A stretch of 64,000 nt of DNA. It comes from Enterococcus cecorum DSM 20682 = ATCC 43198. Its GTDB lineage: Bacteria; Bacillota; Bacilli; Lactobacillales; Enterococcaceae. Below, one piece after another: positions 1 to 8,161 of the stretch (within the stretch, counting starts at the first letter, position 1; each line of letters begins with the position of its first letter). The stretch lies in assembly GCF_000407565.1 (NCBI RefSeq), contig NZ_ASWI01000003.1:124001-188000 (forward strand), in the 5' to 3' direction. A program made the translations under genes and the position numbers. A model generated the notes under the pieces. It was given only the letters and a program-made list of their open reading frames with translations. It had not been told where the DNA came from and did not search any database.

Positions 1-1114
1 TCTTACCGGTTAATAAATGAAATAACGTTGATTTGCCTGAACCACTCGCTCCAGTTATAATATATTTTTTCCCTGCTTCAAAGGTCAGACTCAGTCGGTT
101 AAAAATAACATTATCTTCATATGAAAAATCAACATTTTCCAATTGCAAAGTATGATCGGGCAGTTTTTGATTGATTATTTGCTGCTTTTCTTTTCGTTGC
201 AGCGGTTCATACTTTTCAAAAATAGGTTGGACACTGCTAATCATAATCAAACAGTTCGCCAAATTCCCCATTGCATTCATCACGTTGGCACTTAGATTTT
301 CAATAGTCAAAAAAGCGCCAAATGAAATAATGCTGCGAAAAATCAACCAACCACTGTATCCGGTAATCACGATTTGACTAAAAACATTGGCAAATGAACT
401 GAGAAAAGTCGAAAAGGCATGCACTTTTGCCGCACGGACATTCCGTTTGGCTAACTGTAGACTGAATTGTTGCACTTTTTTGGGTAAATAACTTAACGCA
501 TTGAGTACATATAACGTGGCATACCCCTGAAATACATTGCTCATCTTGCCGGTAAAATGTTCGTTTTCAACGGTTAACTCTTGGAAACGCTGCATGAGTG
601 GTTTGTTCGCTAATCGTGGTAAGTAAAGGGTGAATAAACTTAAAAGTGCAAAAACAATCATTAAGGAATAATGCATTTTGACTAACACTACAATCGAAAA
701 GAGCAGCATCGTGCAATGTTCAATCATTTGATAGACAGCCGGAAATCCTTGATCGGCTATCATCTGCATATCATTCGTCATCCATGAAACAAAACTCCCT
801 GCACCTTTTGCTTGATTTTGTTGATAGGAGGTTTGTGTCAATTTTTCCGTTAAATGAATGCGCAAATCATTAATCATTTTTTGAATAACATATTCTTGAA
901 ACCAACTGTTCCATCCACTTATTGCACAAGCCAAAGTATAAATCACACCTTGCAATAACAAATAAAACAAAAACTGCCGCCAATGTTTTGCAAGCAATTC
1001 ATTCGTAATCGTTGTTAATAAAACAGCCGAATAAATTTTCAGGCCTGAGGAAGTCACAATCATCAACATAACCAACACATTGAGTCCCTTACGCTGTAAA
1101 AAACACCTTTTCAT
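1..1114 (-). CDS. ABC transporter, fused permease and ATP-binding protein (partial)
   Basis: This is an exporter-type half-transporter with a membrane domain followed by an ATPase domain. Reading in from the start there is a hydrophobic first third with several membrane segments, then a nucleotide-binding domain with Walker A GASGSGKST close to the window edge. The C-terminal part (signature motif, Walker B, H-loop) lies outside the window. The ATG at 1112-1114 has a GGAGG-type ribosome site just upstream (1121-1126). An earlier ATG at 1117-1119 hits a stop after two codons, so the start choice is firm. The substrate cannot be read from the sequence. It is divergent from the Rgg-type regulator at 1287, which often controls neighbouring exporters, so a regulatory link is possible but only inferred. 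Confidence 0.85.
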   Translation of the reverse strand, partial: MKRCFLQRKGLNVLVMLMIVTSSGLKIYSAVLLTTITNELLAKHWRQFLFYLLLQGVIYTLACAISGWNSWFQEYVIQKMINDLRIHLTEKLTQTSYQQNQAKGAGSFVSWMTNDMQMIADQGFPAVYQMIEHCTMLLFSIVVLVKMHYSLMIVFALLSLFTLYLPRLANKPLMQRFQELTVENEHFTGKMSNVFQGYATLYVLNALSYLPKKVQQFSLQLAKRNVRAAKVHAFSTFLSSFANVFSQIVITGYSGWLIFRSIISFGAFLTIENLSANVMNAMGNLANCLIMISSVQPIFEKYEPLQRKEKQQIINQKLPDHTLQLENVDFSYEDNVIFNRLSLTFEAGKKYIITGASGSGKSTLFHLLTGK

Positions 1115-1286
1115 TTCATTCCTCCGTTTCTTTCGTAATCAGTTGAGATATTTTCTATTATACTAAAAAAACAAAAAAAACAAATATTTTGTCTCGTATT
1201 CCGACATCAATTACACTCAAGAGTCTTTGGAGAGTATATTTGACGGACACTCGTTTATCTTTTAAACTAAAAAAAAGGAGGAGCTT

Positions 1287-2157
1287 ATGGAAGAATATGG
1301 GAAAATACTAAAGAGAATTCGCTTAGAAAAAGGATTGACACAAAAAGAACTTTCAGCAGGTATTCTTTCTAGATCGCACCTTTCTGAATTAGAAAACGGG
1401 AACTACTACTGTTTCTTTTGATAAATTTCTGCAACTACTCAGAAGATTAAATGTCAGTTTGCACGAATTTGACCTTTATTTAAAAGAATCCATTTACCAA
1501 GAAGATTTCCGGCGAAAGATTAAAATTGAGGCTGCGGTCAATGCACATGATATTGCTGAGATGAAGCGTTTATTGGCAGAATTTCCAATCGTTGATGAAA
1601 AAAATGTTCGAATGCGGCATGAAAAACTTTTGCTAGAGGCCCTCATCGAGTATCATCAAAATCACCAAATCATGAATCTCACACGTTACCAAGAAATTTT
1701 AGATTATCTGTCTAGAGTATCTGAATGGGGAATGTATGAACTGAATTTACTGGCTAATTTTCTATTTATTTTTGATATGGACACCTTACCTCTTATCACG
1801 CAGCAAATCTATAAAAAAGCGAATAAAAAGAATGCTTCAGATGAATATACCTATCTATACTTGCGTCTACTGATTAACTTAAGTGATTTTTATTTAAAGA
1901 ATTTAGACTATCAAACTTGCCAAGAAATAGCTCAACAAGCGATTGCCATTGCCTATCAAAAAAATAACTTGTTCGAGCTTACTCTGGCAAAAATTCATTT
2001 CTACTTAGCTGATATTCTAAAAACACAACAGATTCATCCCAATTTACCCCTTTACTGTCAGTACCTTGAATCCGTTGGTTTGGTAGAATTAAGTCAAATG
2101 ATTCAAGAGGATATTCATTATTATACAAATATCGCACATAGTAAAAAGAACAATTAG
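1287..2157 (+). pseudogene. Rgg/GadR/MutR-family transcriptional regulator, frameshifted
   Basis: From the ATG at 1287, after a strong AAGGAGGAG ribosome site, the frame reads a helix-turn-helix typical of Rgg regulators (motif SRSHLSELENGN) and then stops at about 1420. The continuation in the +1 frame (SFDKFLQLLRRLNVSLHEF, then an all-helical TPR-like C-terminal domain) runs to 2157. Together the two parts give about 289 residues, the normal Rgg length. The break falls in a short ACT repeat near 1401-1412, so a small indel explains it. Rgg proteins usually sense short peptides and control adjacent genes. As written, the protein would be only a DNA-binding stub. A sequencing error cannot be excluded. 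Confidence 0.8.
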
Positions 2158-2190
2158 CTGTTGAATAAAAAACGGATAATTGTTCTTTTT
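2143..2190 (+). terminator. Rho-independent terminator after the rgg-like gene
   Basis: A perfect 14-bp inverted repeat (2143-2156 with 2177-2190) ends in a T-run. It overlaps the stop codon of the rgg-like gene, and its A-rich left arm suggests it may also work in the other direction. Confidence 0.75.
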
Positions 2191-2350
2191 AACAATCTTT
2201 TATCCCCTCCTCATTTTACTCTTTTTAGTTAGTAAAACCCTTTTTTGCCCATGATATCGACCTCTACTTTGCTTTTCGCTTACTTTTCATTGCAACTTCT
2301 TGCATTCATCGATATAATGAATTGACTAAATAAAAAAGTGAGGGAATGCC

Positions 2351-3982
2351 TTGTTAACAGTAAGTGATGTTAGTTTACATTTTTCAGATCGCAAATTGTT
2401 TGATGAAGTGAATATTAAGTTTACCCCGGGGAATTGCTACGGTTTAATCGGTGCCAATGGTGCGGGAAAATCTACCTTTTTAAAAATTTTAGCAGGTGAG
2501 TTACAACCTTCAACTGGTGTGGTAACGCTTGGACCAGATGAACGTCTTGCCGTCTTAAAACAAAATCATTTCGACTATGAAGAATATCCAGTGATTGAAA
2601 CGGTCATCATGGGGCACAAACGTCTCTATGACATTATGAAGGAAAAAGATGCCATTTATATGAAGCCTGATTTTTCTGATGAAGATGGGATTCGTGCAGC
2701 AGAATTGGAAGGCGAATTTGCCGAATTAAATGGTTGGGAAGCTGAAATGGAAGCAGCCGTGTTATTGCAAGGGTTGAATATTCCAGATGAACTGCACCAT
2801 GTAACGATGAGCGAACTAGCGGCTGGGCAAAAAGTGAAAGTCCTCTTGGCTCAAGCGCTATTTGGAAAGCCTGACGTGTTACTATTAGACGAACCGACCA
2901 ACGGCTTAGATATCCAGTCGATTAGTTGGTTAGAGGAATTTTTAATTAACTTCGAAAATACCGTCATTGTCGTTTCCCATGACCGTCATTTCTTAAATAA
3001 AGTCTGCACCCACATGGCGGACCTTGATTTTGGCAAGATTAAGCTATATGTTGGGAACTATGATTTCTGGTTAGAATCTAGCCAATTAGCGGCCAAATTA
3101 CAAGCCCAACAAAATGCCAAAAAAGAAGAACAAATCAAGGAATTGCAAGAATTTATCGCGCGTTTCAGTGCCAATGCGTCAAAATCAAAACAAGCGACTT
3201 CTAGAAAGAAAATGTTGGAAAAAATCACCCTAGAAGATATCCAACCTTCTTCTCGCCGCTATCCATTCGTTGGCTTTAAACCAGAGCGCGAAATCGGGAA
3301 TGACTTATTGCAAGTGGATAATGTGAGTGTCACTATCGATGGCAAAAAGATTTTAGATAACATTAGCTTTACCCTTAATAAGGATGATAAAGTCGCATTT
3401 ATTGCCAATAATGATATCACCACCACCACACTATTTAAGGTAATTATGGGTGAAATCACGCCTGATACGGGTTCTGTGCGTTGGGGTGTGACAACTAGCC
3501 AAGCGTATTTACCAAAAGATACTACCAAAGAATTCGATAACGAGTTAACCATTGTCGATTGGTTGCGTCAATATGCTAGCAAGGAAGAAGATGACAATAC
3601 CTTCTTGCGTAGTTTCCTAGGGCGGATGTTATTCTCTGGGGATGAAGTCTTAAAACCAGTCAATGTCTTATCCGGAGGCGAAAAAGTGCGCTGTATGCTT
3701 TCGAAGTTGATGTTATCTAAAGCCAATGTTCTCGTGCTAGATGACCCAACCAACCACCTAGATTTAGAGTCCATTACAGCATTAAACGATGGCTTGATGA
3801 GTTTTACTGGTTCACTGCTATTTGCTTCTCATGACCATCAATTCATCCAAACCTTGGCGAACCGTATCATCGTCGTCTCTGATAAAGGGGTAGTCGATCG
3901 TGCGGAAACAACCTTTGATGAATTTTTAGAAAATGAAACAGTCCAAGCCCAAGTCAAAGAAATGCTCGGACGCAATATTTAA
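2351..3982 (+). CDS. ABC-F family ATPase (YkpA/YbiT-like)
   Basis: A soluble protein of 543 residues with two ABC ATPase domains and no membrane segments. ABC-F proteins act on the ribosome, either as translation factors or as antibiotic-protection proteins. Domain 1 has Walker A GANGAGKST (about residues 34-42), a signature region LAAGQK and Walker B LLLDEPTNGLD. Domain 2 has signature LSGGEK and Walker B VLDDPTNHLD, but its Walker A region (NNDITTTT) lacks the usual GKS/T. The two domains are joined by a charged helical linker around residues 240-300. The start is TTG at 2351, preceded by GTGAGGGA. The length and the DDPTNHLD motif fit the housekeeping YkpA/YbiT branch better than resistance ABC-F proteins, but this has not been tested by phylogeny. 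Confidence 0.88.
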   Translation: MLTVSDVSLHFSDRKLFDEVNIKFTPGNCYGLIGANGAGKSTFLKILAGELQPSTGVVTLGPDERLAVLKQNHFDYEEYPVIETVIMGHKRLYDIMKEKDAIYMKPDFSDEDGIRAAELEGEFAELNGWEAEMEAAVLLQGLNIPDELHHVTMSELAAGQKVKVLLAQALFGKPDVLLLDEPTNGLDIQSISWLEEFLINFENTVIVVSHDRHFLNKVCTHMADLDFGKIKLYVGNYDFWLESSQLAAKLQAQQNAKKEEQIKELQEFIARFSANASKSKQATSRKKMLEKITLEDIQPSSRRYPFVGFKPEREIGNDLLQVDNVSVTIDGKKILDNISFTLNKDDKVAFIANNDITTTTLFKVIMGEITPDTGSVRWGVTTSQAYLPKDTTKEFDNELTIVDWLRQYASKEEDDNTFLRSFLGRMLFSGDEVLKPVNVLSGGEKVRCMLSKLMLSKANVLVLDDPTNHLDLESITALNDGLMSFTGSLLFASHDHQFIQTLANRIIVVSDKGVVDRAETTFDEFLENETVQAQVKEMLGRNI

Positions 3983-3990
3983 CATACTTT

Positions 3991-4019
3991 AAGCTGGTAA
4001 GTTGTTTGCCAGCTTTTTT
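3991..4019 (+). terminator. Terminator after the ABC-F gene
   Basis: A 10-bp stem (3991-4000 with 4006-4015, one G-T pair), a 5-nt loop and a T-run, immediately downstream of the stop codon. Confidence 0.85.
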
Positions 4020-4178
4020 GACGTTTTTATAGCCAGTTCACCTTTGATTCGTGCTTTTTTTACAACTTTCTCTTAGTTACTTCAAACTTTCTTCACATTC
4101 ATCGCTTATTATAAAAGCATCCCAAACAAACAACCCTAATATTAAACACTTTTTCATTTTCAAACTCCTTTTTTTAAG

Positions 4179-4211
4179 CTCCGTCAGTATGTTGCTGGCG
4201 GAGTTTGTTTT
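4179..4211 (+). terminator. Stand-alone hairpin with T-rich tail
   Basis: A 9-bp stem, CTCCGTCAG paired with CTGGCGGAG, followed by TTTGTTTT. It lies in the 4020-4293 gap, where I see no credible gene. It may insulate the MFS gene at 4294 from read-through or be the remains of a lost gene's terminator. Confidence 0.5.
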
Positions 4212-4293
4212 ATTTACAGTAAAATCCCCATCCTATTTAGTTACATCTTGGGCTTTTGCTTTTTTTCAATCTATGCTATCTTGAAGGAAGAAT

Positions 4294-5496
4294 ATGTTAG
4301 AAATGAGGATTTATTTTGTGAAAACCAGTCGGAATTATCTGAGTTTTGTTGTTGCTTATTTATTTTATTATTTCTCGTTTGCGATTTTTTCTTGCTTGAT
4401 TGCCGTGTATTTAATGGATAAGGGGTATTCGGCGAGTGAGACTTCGCTAGTCGTTTCAGGTTCTTTTTTGAGTTCGATGATTGCCCAGCCGATTATCGGT
4501 TCGTTAAGTGATCGCTTTTCCTTAAAATCGGTCAATAGCGTCACTTTTTTCTTGGCAGCAGTTGGCGGATTGTGTTTTGCTTATGCCGACACGCTGTGGG
4601 AATTGATATTGGGCTATAGTTTGGTCTTGGCACTGATTAATGGCAGTAATCCTGTTTTGGAAAAATTCGCCACCATCAGTCCTTTCAAATACGGTTCAAT
4701 TCGAGTTTGGGGAACAATTGGCTATGCACTGGGCTCGCAGGCGGCAGGTCTAGTCTATGATTGGATTAGTCCGCGCGCAATTTTCTTTACTTTTGTGATA
4801 ACCATGCTGATTTCCATCGGGGGACTGGCCCTCACTCATCCAGATGACCGCAAGCAAGCTGCTCTGGAAAAGGCCAAGCAAACGGAAGAAAATCATGAAG
4901 ATAGTCACTTTTTATCGTTATTTAAAAACCGCTTATTTGTACAGTATCTGTTCATTAGTGCAATATTTTATAGCTTGATGAACATGGCCAACACTTATAT
5001 TCCAGCTATGTTTCAAGCCCGGGGACTAGCCATTCATACAGTGTCTAACATTTTATTTTGGGCGGTTCTGTGTGAAGTGCCGGTAGTCTTTTTCTCTTAT
5101 TTATTTATGGACCGTTTCAGCAATAAAGTTCTCTTAATCGTGCCCACTTGTATTGTTTTGGCGCAATTTTTAAGTTTCGGGCTAAATCTCTACTTGCCGA
5201 TTCAAATTTTTTGGACTTTTCTTGCCAAGCATCCTGCGGGTATGGTCGTAGTGATGATGAACTTAAAAGTGGTCGCTACCTTGATTCCGGCCAAACACCA
5301 AATGACGGCACTGGCTTTGATTCAAACCGTGCGCAACCTGGCTTCTATTTTTGCCCAAACGATTTTTGGCGTGATTTTAGAACATAGTAATTATCAGGCG
5401 ATGTTTTCACTTGCAGCCTTAACTTTGAGTGTAGCCTTGGTATTACTCATCTTTTACAAAATCCCCAAGCGTCCAAAAGAAAACATCTTTTCATAA
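4294..5496 (+). CDS. MFS transporter (MFS_1-like)
   Basis: A 400-residue polytopic membrane protein with about 12 hydrophobic segments and the major-facilitator loop 2-3 motif GSLSDRFSLK near residue 70. The hydrophilic central loop (about residues 185-210, rich in K, E and H) separates two six-helix halves. The N-terminal segment resembles the LacY/phenylpropionate-permease-like MFS group, but the substrate cannot be assigned. The ATG at 4294 has AAGGAAG upstream. The gene is monocistronic, bounded by a hairpin at 4179 and a terminator at 5502. Confidence 0.85.
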   Translation: MLEMRIYFVKTSRNYLSFVVAYLFYYFSFAIFSCLIAVYLMDKGYSASETSLVVSGSFLSSMIAQPIIGSLSDRFSLKSVNSVTFFLAAVGGLCFAYADTLWELILGYSLVLALINGSNPVLEKFATISPFKYGSIRVWGTIGYALGSQAAGLVYDWISPRAIFFTFVITMLISIGGLALTHPDDRKQAALEKAKQTEENHEDSHFLSLFKNRLFVQYLFISAIFYSLMNMANTYIPAMFQARGLAIHTVSNILFWAVLCEVPVVFFSYLFMDRFSNKVLLIVPTCIVLAQFLSFGLNLYLPIQIFWTFLAKHPAGMVVVMMNLKVVATLIPAKHQMTALALIQTVRNLASIFAQTIFGVILEHSNYQAMFSLAALTLSVALVLLIFYKIPKRPKENIFS

Positions 5497-5501
5497 CCGC
5501 T

Positions 5502-5537
5502 ACTCCGATAAAGTCTGGTACTTTGTCGGAGTTTTTT
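5502..5537 (+). terminator. Terminator after the MFS gene
   Basis: A 13-bp stem (5502-5514 with 5520-5532, one G-T pair) and a 5-nt loop, followed by TTTTT. Confidence 0.88.
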
Positions 5538-5650
5538 CTTTTCACATACAACACTTTTTCAGACGAATCAAAGCCATCTATCCATTGGCGCGTAAGGTTT
5601 GCAGAGGTTTTTATGACTTGCAACTGTCAAAGAATTTTCCTCTTTACTCA

Positions 5651-5689
5651 AAAAAAGCAGGTACCGCCTTAATGCACGATACCTGCTTT
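5651..5689 (-). terminator. Terminator of purA
   Basis: A 10-bp stem, AAAGCAGGTA (5654-5663) with TACCTGCTTT (5680-5689), with an A-run on the plus strand that is the U-tail for leftward transcription. Confidence 0.85.
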
Positions 5690-5709
5690 GATATTTGTAT
5701 TTGGATAAG

Positions 5710-7002
5710 TTAAATTTGTGACCAGACGCTTTCTAAGACGTTGGTTTGGGTGCGGTCTGGGCCGACAGAGAAAGTAGAGATGCGCACACCGACTAATTCA
5801 GATACGCGGCGGACATAATTACGCGCATTTTCTGGTAAATCGGATAGGCTCTTACAGTTGGTGATATCTTCAGACCAACCTGGTAATTCCTCATAGACTG
5901 GTTTGCAGCGTTGTAATTCTTTCAAACTTGCTGGATAATGATAAATCAATTCACCATCTAGTTCATAAGCGGTACAGATTTTCACCGTTTCTAAGCCGCT
6001 TAGGACATCAATCGAATTCAAGCAAAGGTTCGTAATACCTGATACGCGTTTAGAATGGCGCATCACAACAGAGTCAAACCAACCGACACGACGCGGACGA
6101 CCAGTCGTAGTCCCATATTCATGGCCAACTTCACGGATTTGGTGACCAATTTCATCAAATAATTCTGTTGGGAAAGGTCCATCGCCCACACGAGAAGTAT
6201 AAGCTTTACATACCCCAACGACCTTATTAATTTTAGATGGGCCAACCCCGCTACCAATCGTTACCCCACCAGCAACCGGATTAGAAGACGTAACAAATGG
6301 ATATGTTCCTTGGTCAATATCTAACATAACCCCTTGCGCTCCTTCAAACAAGACACGTTTACCTTGGTCTAGCGCATCATTTAAAATCACCGAAGTATCG
6401 CAGACATATTGTTTGATTTGTTGACCATATTCATAATATTCTTCAAAAATATCTTCAAAGGCAATTGGATCAGCCTCGTACATTTTTTCAAATAAACGAT
6501 TCTTTTCTGCTAGATTCATGCGCAGACGTTCTTCAAAGATTTCGCGGTCTAATAAATCCGCAATACGAATCCCCACACGAGCCGCTTTATCCATGTAAGC
6601 AGGTCCGATGCCTTTAATCGTTGTTCCAATTTTTTTATCGCCTTTTGCTTCTTCTTGTAGGGCATCTAACTGAATGTGATAAGGTAAAATCACGTGCGCA
6701 CGGTCAGAAATACGTAAATTATCCGTGGTAATATTGCGTTCATGTAAGTAAGCCAATTCCTTCACTAATGATTTCGGATTGACGACCACACCGTTACCAA
6801 TCACGCTAATCTTATCTTTGTAAAAAATACCAGAGGGAATCAAGTGCAATTTGTAAGTCACACCATTGAACTTAATCGTATGACCGGCATTGTCTCCTCC
6901 TTGATAACGGGCAATCACTTCCGCATTTTCACTTAAAAAGTCAGTGATTTTCCCTTTTCCTTCATCTCCCCACTGGGTACCTACAACCACTACAGATGAC
7001 AT
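5710..7002 (-). CDS. purA: Adenylosuccinate synthetase
   Basis: Catalyses the GTP-dependent joining of IMP and aspartate to adenylosuccinate, the first step from IMP to AMP. The N-terminus carries the family's GTP-binding sequence [11 protein letters not shown], followed by the switch-like region GGDNAGHT and the central [11 protein letters not shown] and FEGAQG motifs. I start at the ATG at 7000-7002, which has AGGAGG seven bases upstream and gives the usual 430 residues. A longer in-frame start 21 codons upstream has no ribosome site. The gene is on the minus strand with its own terminator, as is common near the origin in this order. Confidence 0.97.
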   Translation of the reverse strand: MSSVVVVGTQWGDEGKGKITDFLSENAEVIARYQGGDNAGHTIKFNGVTYKLHLIPSGIFYKDKISVIGNGVVVNPKSLVKELAYLHERNITTDNLRISDRAHVILPYHIQLDALQEEAKGDKKIGTTIKGIGPAYMDKAARVGIRIADLLDREIFEERLRMNLAEKNRLFEKMYEADPIAFEDIFEEYYEYGQQIKQYVCDTSVILNDALDQGKRVLFEGAQGVMLDIDQGTYPFVTSSNPVAGGVTIGSGVGPSKINKVVGVCKAYTSRVGDGPFPTELFDEIGHQIREVGHEYGTTTGRPRRVGWFDSVVMRHSKRVSGITNLCLNSIDVLSGLETVKICTAYELDGELIYHYPASLKELQRCKPVYEELPGWSEDITNCKSLSDLPENARNYVRRVSELVGVRISTFSVGPDRTQTNVLESVWSQI

Positions 7003-7210
7003 ATGAATTCCTCCTAAATATGCTAGCAAGTTTGCTTTGAATCCTTCAAAACCTAGCTGTGCCAAAAAAGCACTTCATGTACATTGTAACAAGATTTCAA
7101 AGGAGTTGCAACGAAAATTCGAATAATATTTTAAAATTGTTTTGTTTTATGACCAAAAACCGAACATTTATTTTTAAGTCCTCTAAATTTGAATAAAAAG
7201 ACGAAAAATC

Positions 7211-7257
7211 AAAAAAATAGATGAACCCTCGCTTGATTTGCCAAGAATTCATCTATT
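7211..7257 (-). terminator. Terminator of the EEP-family gene
   Basis: A 10-bp perfect stem (AATAGATGAA at 7216-7225 with TTCATCTATT at 7248-7257), with an A-run on the left that gives the U-tail for minus-strand transcripts. Confidence 0.8.
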
Positions 7258-7263
7258 CTGTGC

Positions 7264-8061
7264 TTATTCAAAAACCGCAAGAACCCCAAAATGGTCGCTG
7301 ACTACGTTGCCACGATGACCGTCAAAGATGACTTGGTATTGTTCCACGTGAAACTCTTTTGCGACAAAAATAAAGTCGATGCGCAATAAATCATTATTTT
7401 CACGCCAACCATCAATTTTTTTCACCACGGTAAATTCACCATAGCGTTCTTTGGCTTGTAAGAAAGTATCTTGCAAATTCAAAGGAGAAGCTAAGATTTG
7501 CGCGTGCTCAGAACTTCCCGCCGGATTATTAAAGTCACCCATTAAAATGATTGGTAATGGTGCATTTTCTAAGGCTGCGATTGTCTTTTGCCATTCGTAA
7601 TCAAAGCCTAGTTCACCCGCCCAGGAATAATGACCGCAGACCACGATGGCACTTTGGGTTTGGGCAATTAAGATTTTACGAGTTAAGTGCTTAACATATT
7701 CTTCATTGGAGGTAACGACTTCTTTAGGTGTTTGCGCTTCTTTGGATAAAATCGCCATGCCTTCATCATAAATATCGTAGCCAACGTGGGCATAACTATA
7801 GCTCCAATAATAATTCAAGCCTCGTTTACGCAATGCTTGGACGATGAGATAGGCAAAATTATCTTCACGAATAGGATGCTGATTTTCTTGCGGGCAAAAA
7901 TAGTCATCCGGAATGATTTCTTTGGCGCTGATTAATTGATTGACCTCTTGTAAGGCAATAACATCCGCCTCTTGAGTAGCCAAAAAGTCCACGAGTTGTG
8001 CTAACTTTTCCTGAGGCTCTTCTTCCATCCAACTATGGGTATTTAAAGTGATTGCTTTCAT
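7264..8061 (-). CDS. Endonuclease/exonuclease/phosphatase (EEP) family protein
   Basis: A cytoplasmic member of the DNase I-like metal-dependent hydrolase superfamily, about 265 residues, without a signal peptide. Family landmarks are visible: ALQEVNQ (metal-binding Glu), CGHYSW, the LMGDFNNP motif (catalytic Asp/Asn) and the C-terminal SDHFGV (catalytic Asp-His). The substrate class (DNA, phospholipid or sugar phosphate) cannot be told from the sequence. I use the ATG at 8059-8061, which has GAGGA eight bases upstream. The frame opens five codons earlier, but that ATG overlaps the ribosome site. It lies immediately downstream of the PTS gene and may be co-transcribed with it, although a terminator-like hairpin lies between them. 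Confidence 0.85.
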   Translation of the reverse strand: MKAITLNTHSWMEEEPQEKLAQLVDFLATQEADVIALQEVNQLISAKEIIPDDYFCPQENQHPIREDNFAYLIVQALRKRGLNYYWSYSYAHVGYDIYDEGMAILSKEAQTPKEVVTSNEEYVKHLTRKILIAQTQSAIVVCGHYSWAGELGFDYEWQKTIAALENAPLPIILMGDFNNPAGSSEHAQILASPLNLQDTFLQAKERYGEFTVVKKIDGWRENNDLLRIDFIFVAKEFHVEQYQVIFDGHRGNVVSDHFGVLAVFE

Positions 8062-8104
8062 AATATATGTCCTCAATTCTTAATAGGTTACGCTAAAAAT
8101 TATA

Positions 8105-8156
8105 CTAAAAAGACAAAGCAACTGGCTAGTCTAAAAAACTTACCACTTGCTTTGTC
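8105..8156 (-). terminator. Terminator after the PTS EIICBA gene
   Basis: A stem of about 14 bp with one mismatch (about 8112-8125 with 8143-8156) and an A-run on the plus strand (8106-8110), just after the PTS stop codon. Confidence 0.7.
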
Positions 8157-8161
8157 CTAGA

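Noticed and set aside
4051-4284. A 77-codon open frame before the MFS gene
   Set aside because: No ribosome site, low-complexity hydrophobic reading and overlap with a hairpin at 4179-4211; most likely non-coding.
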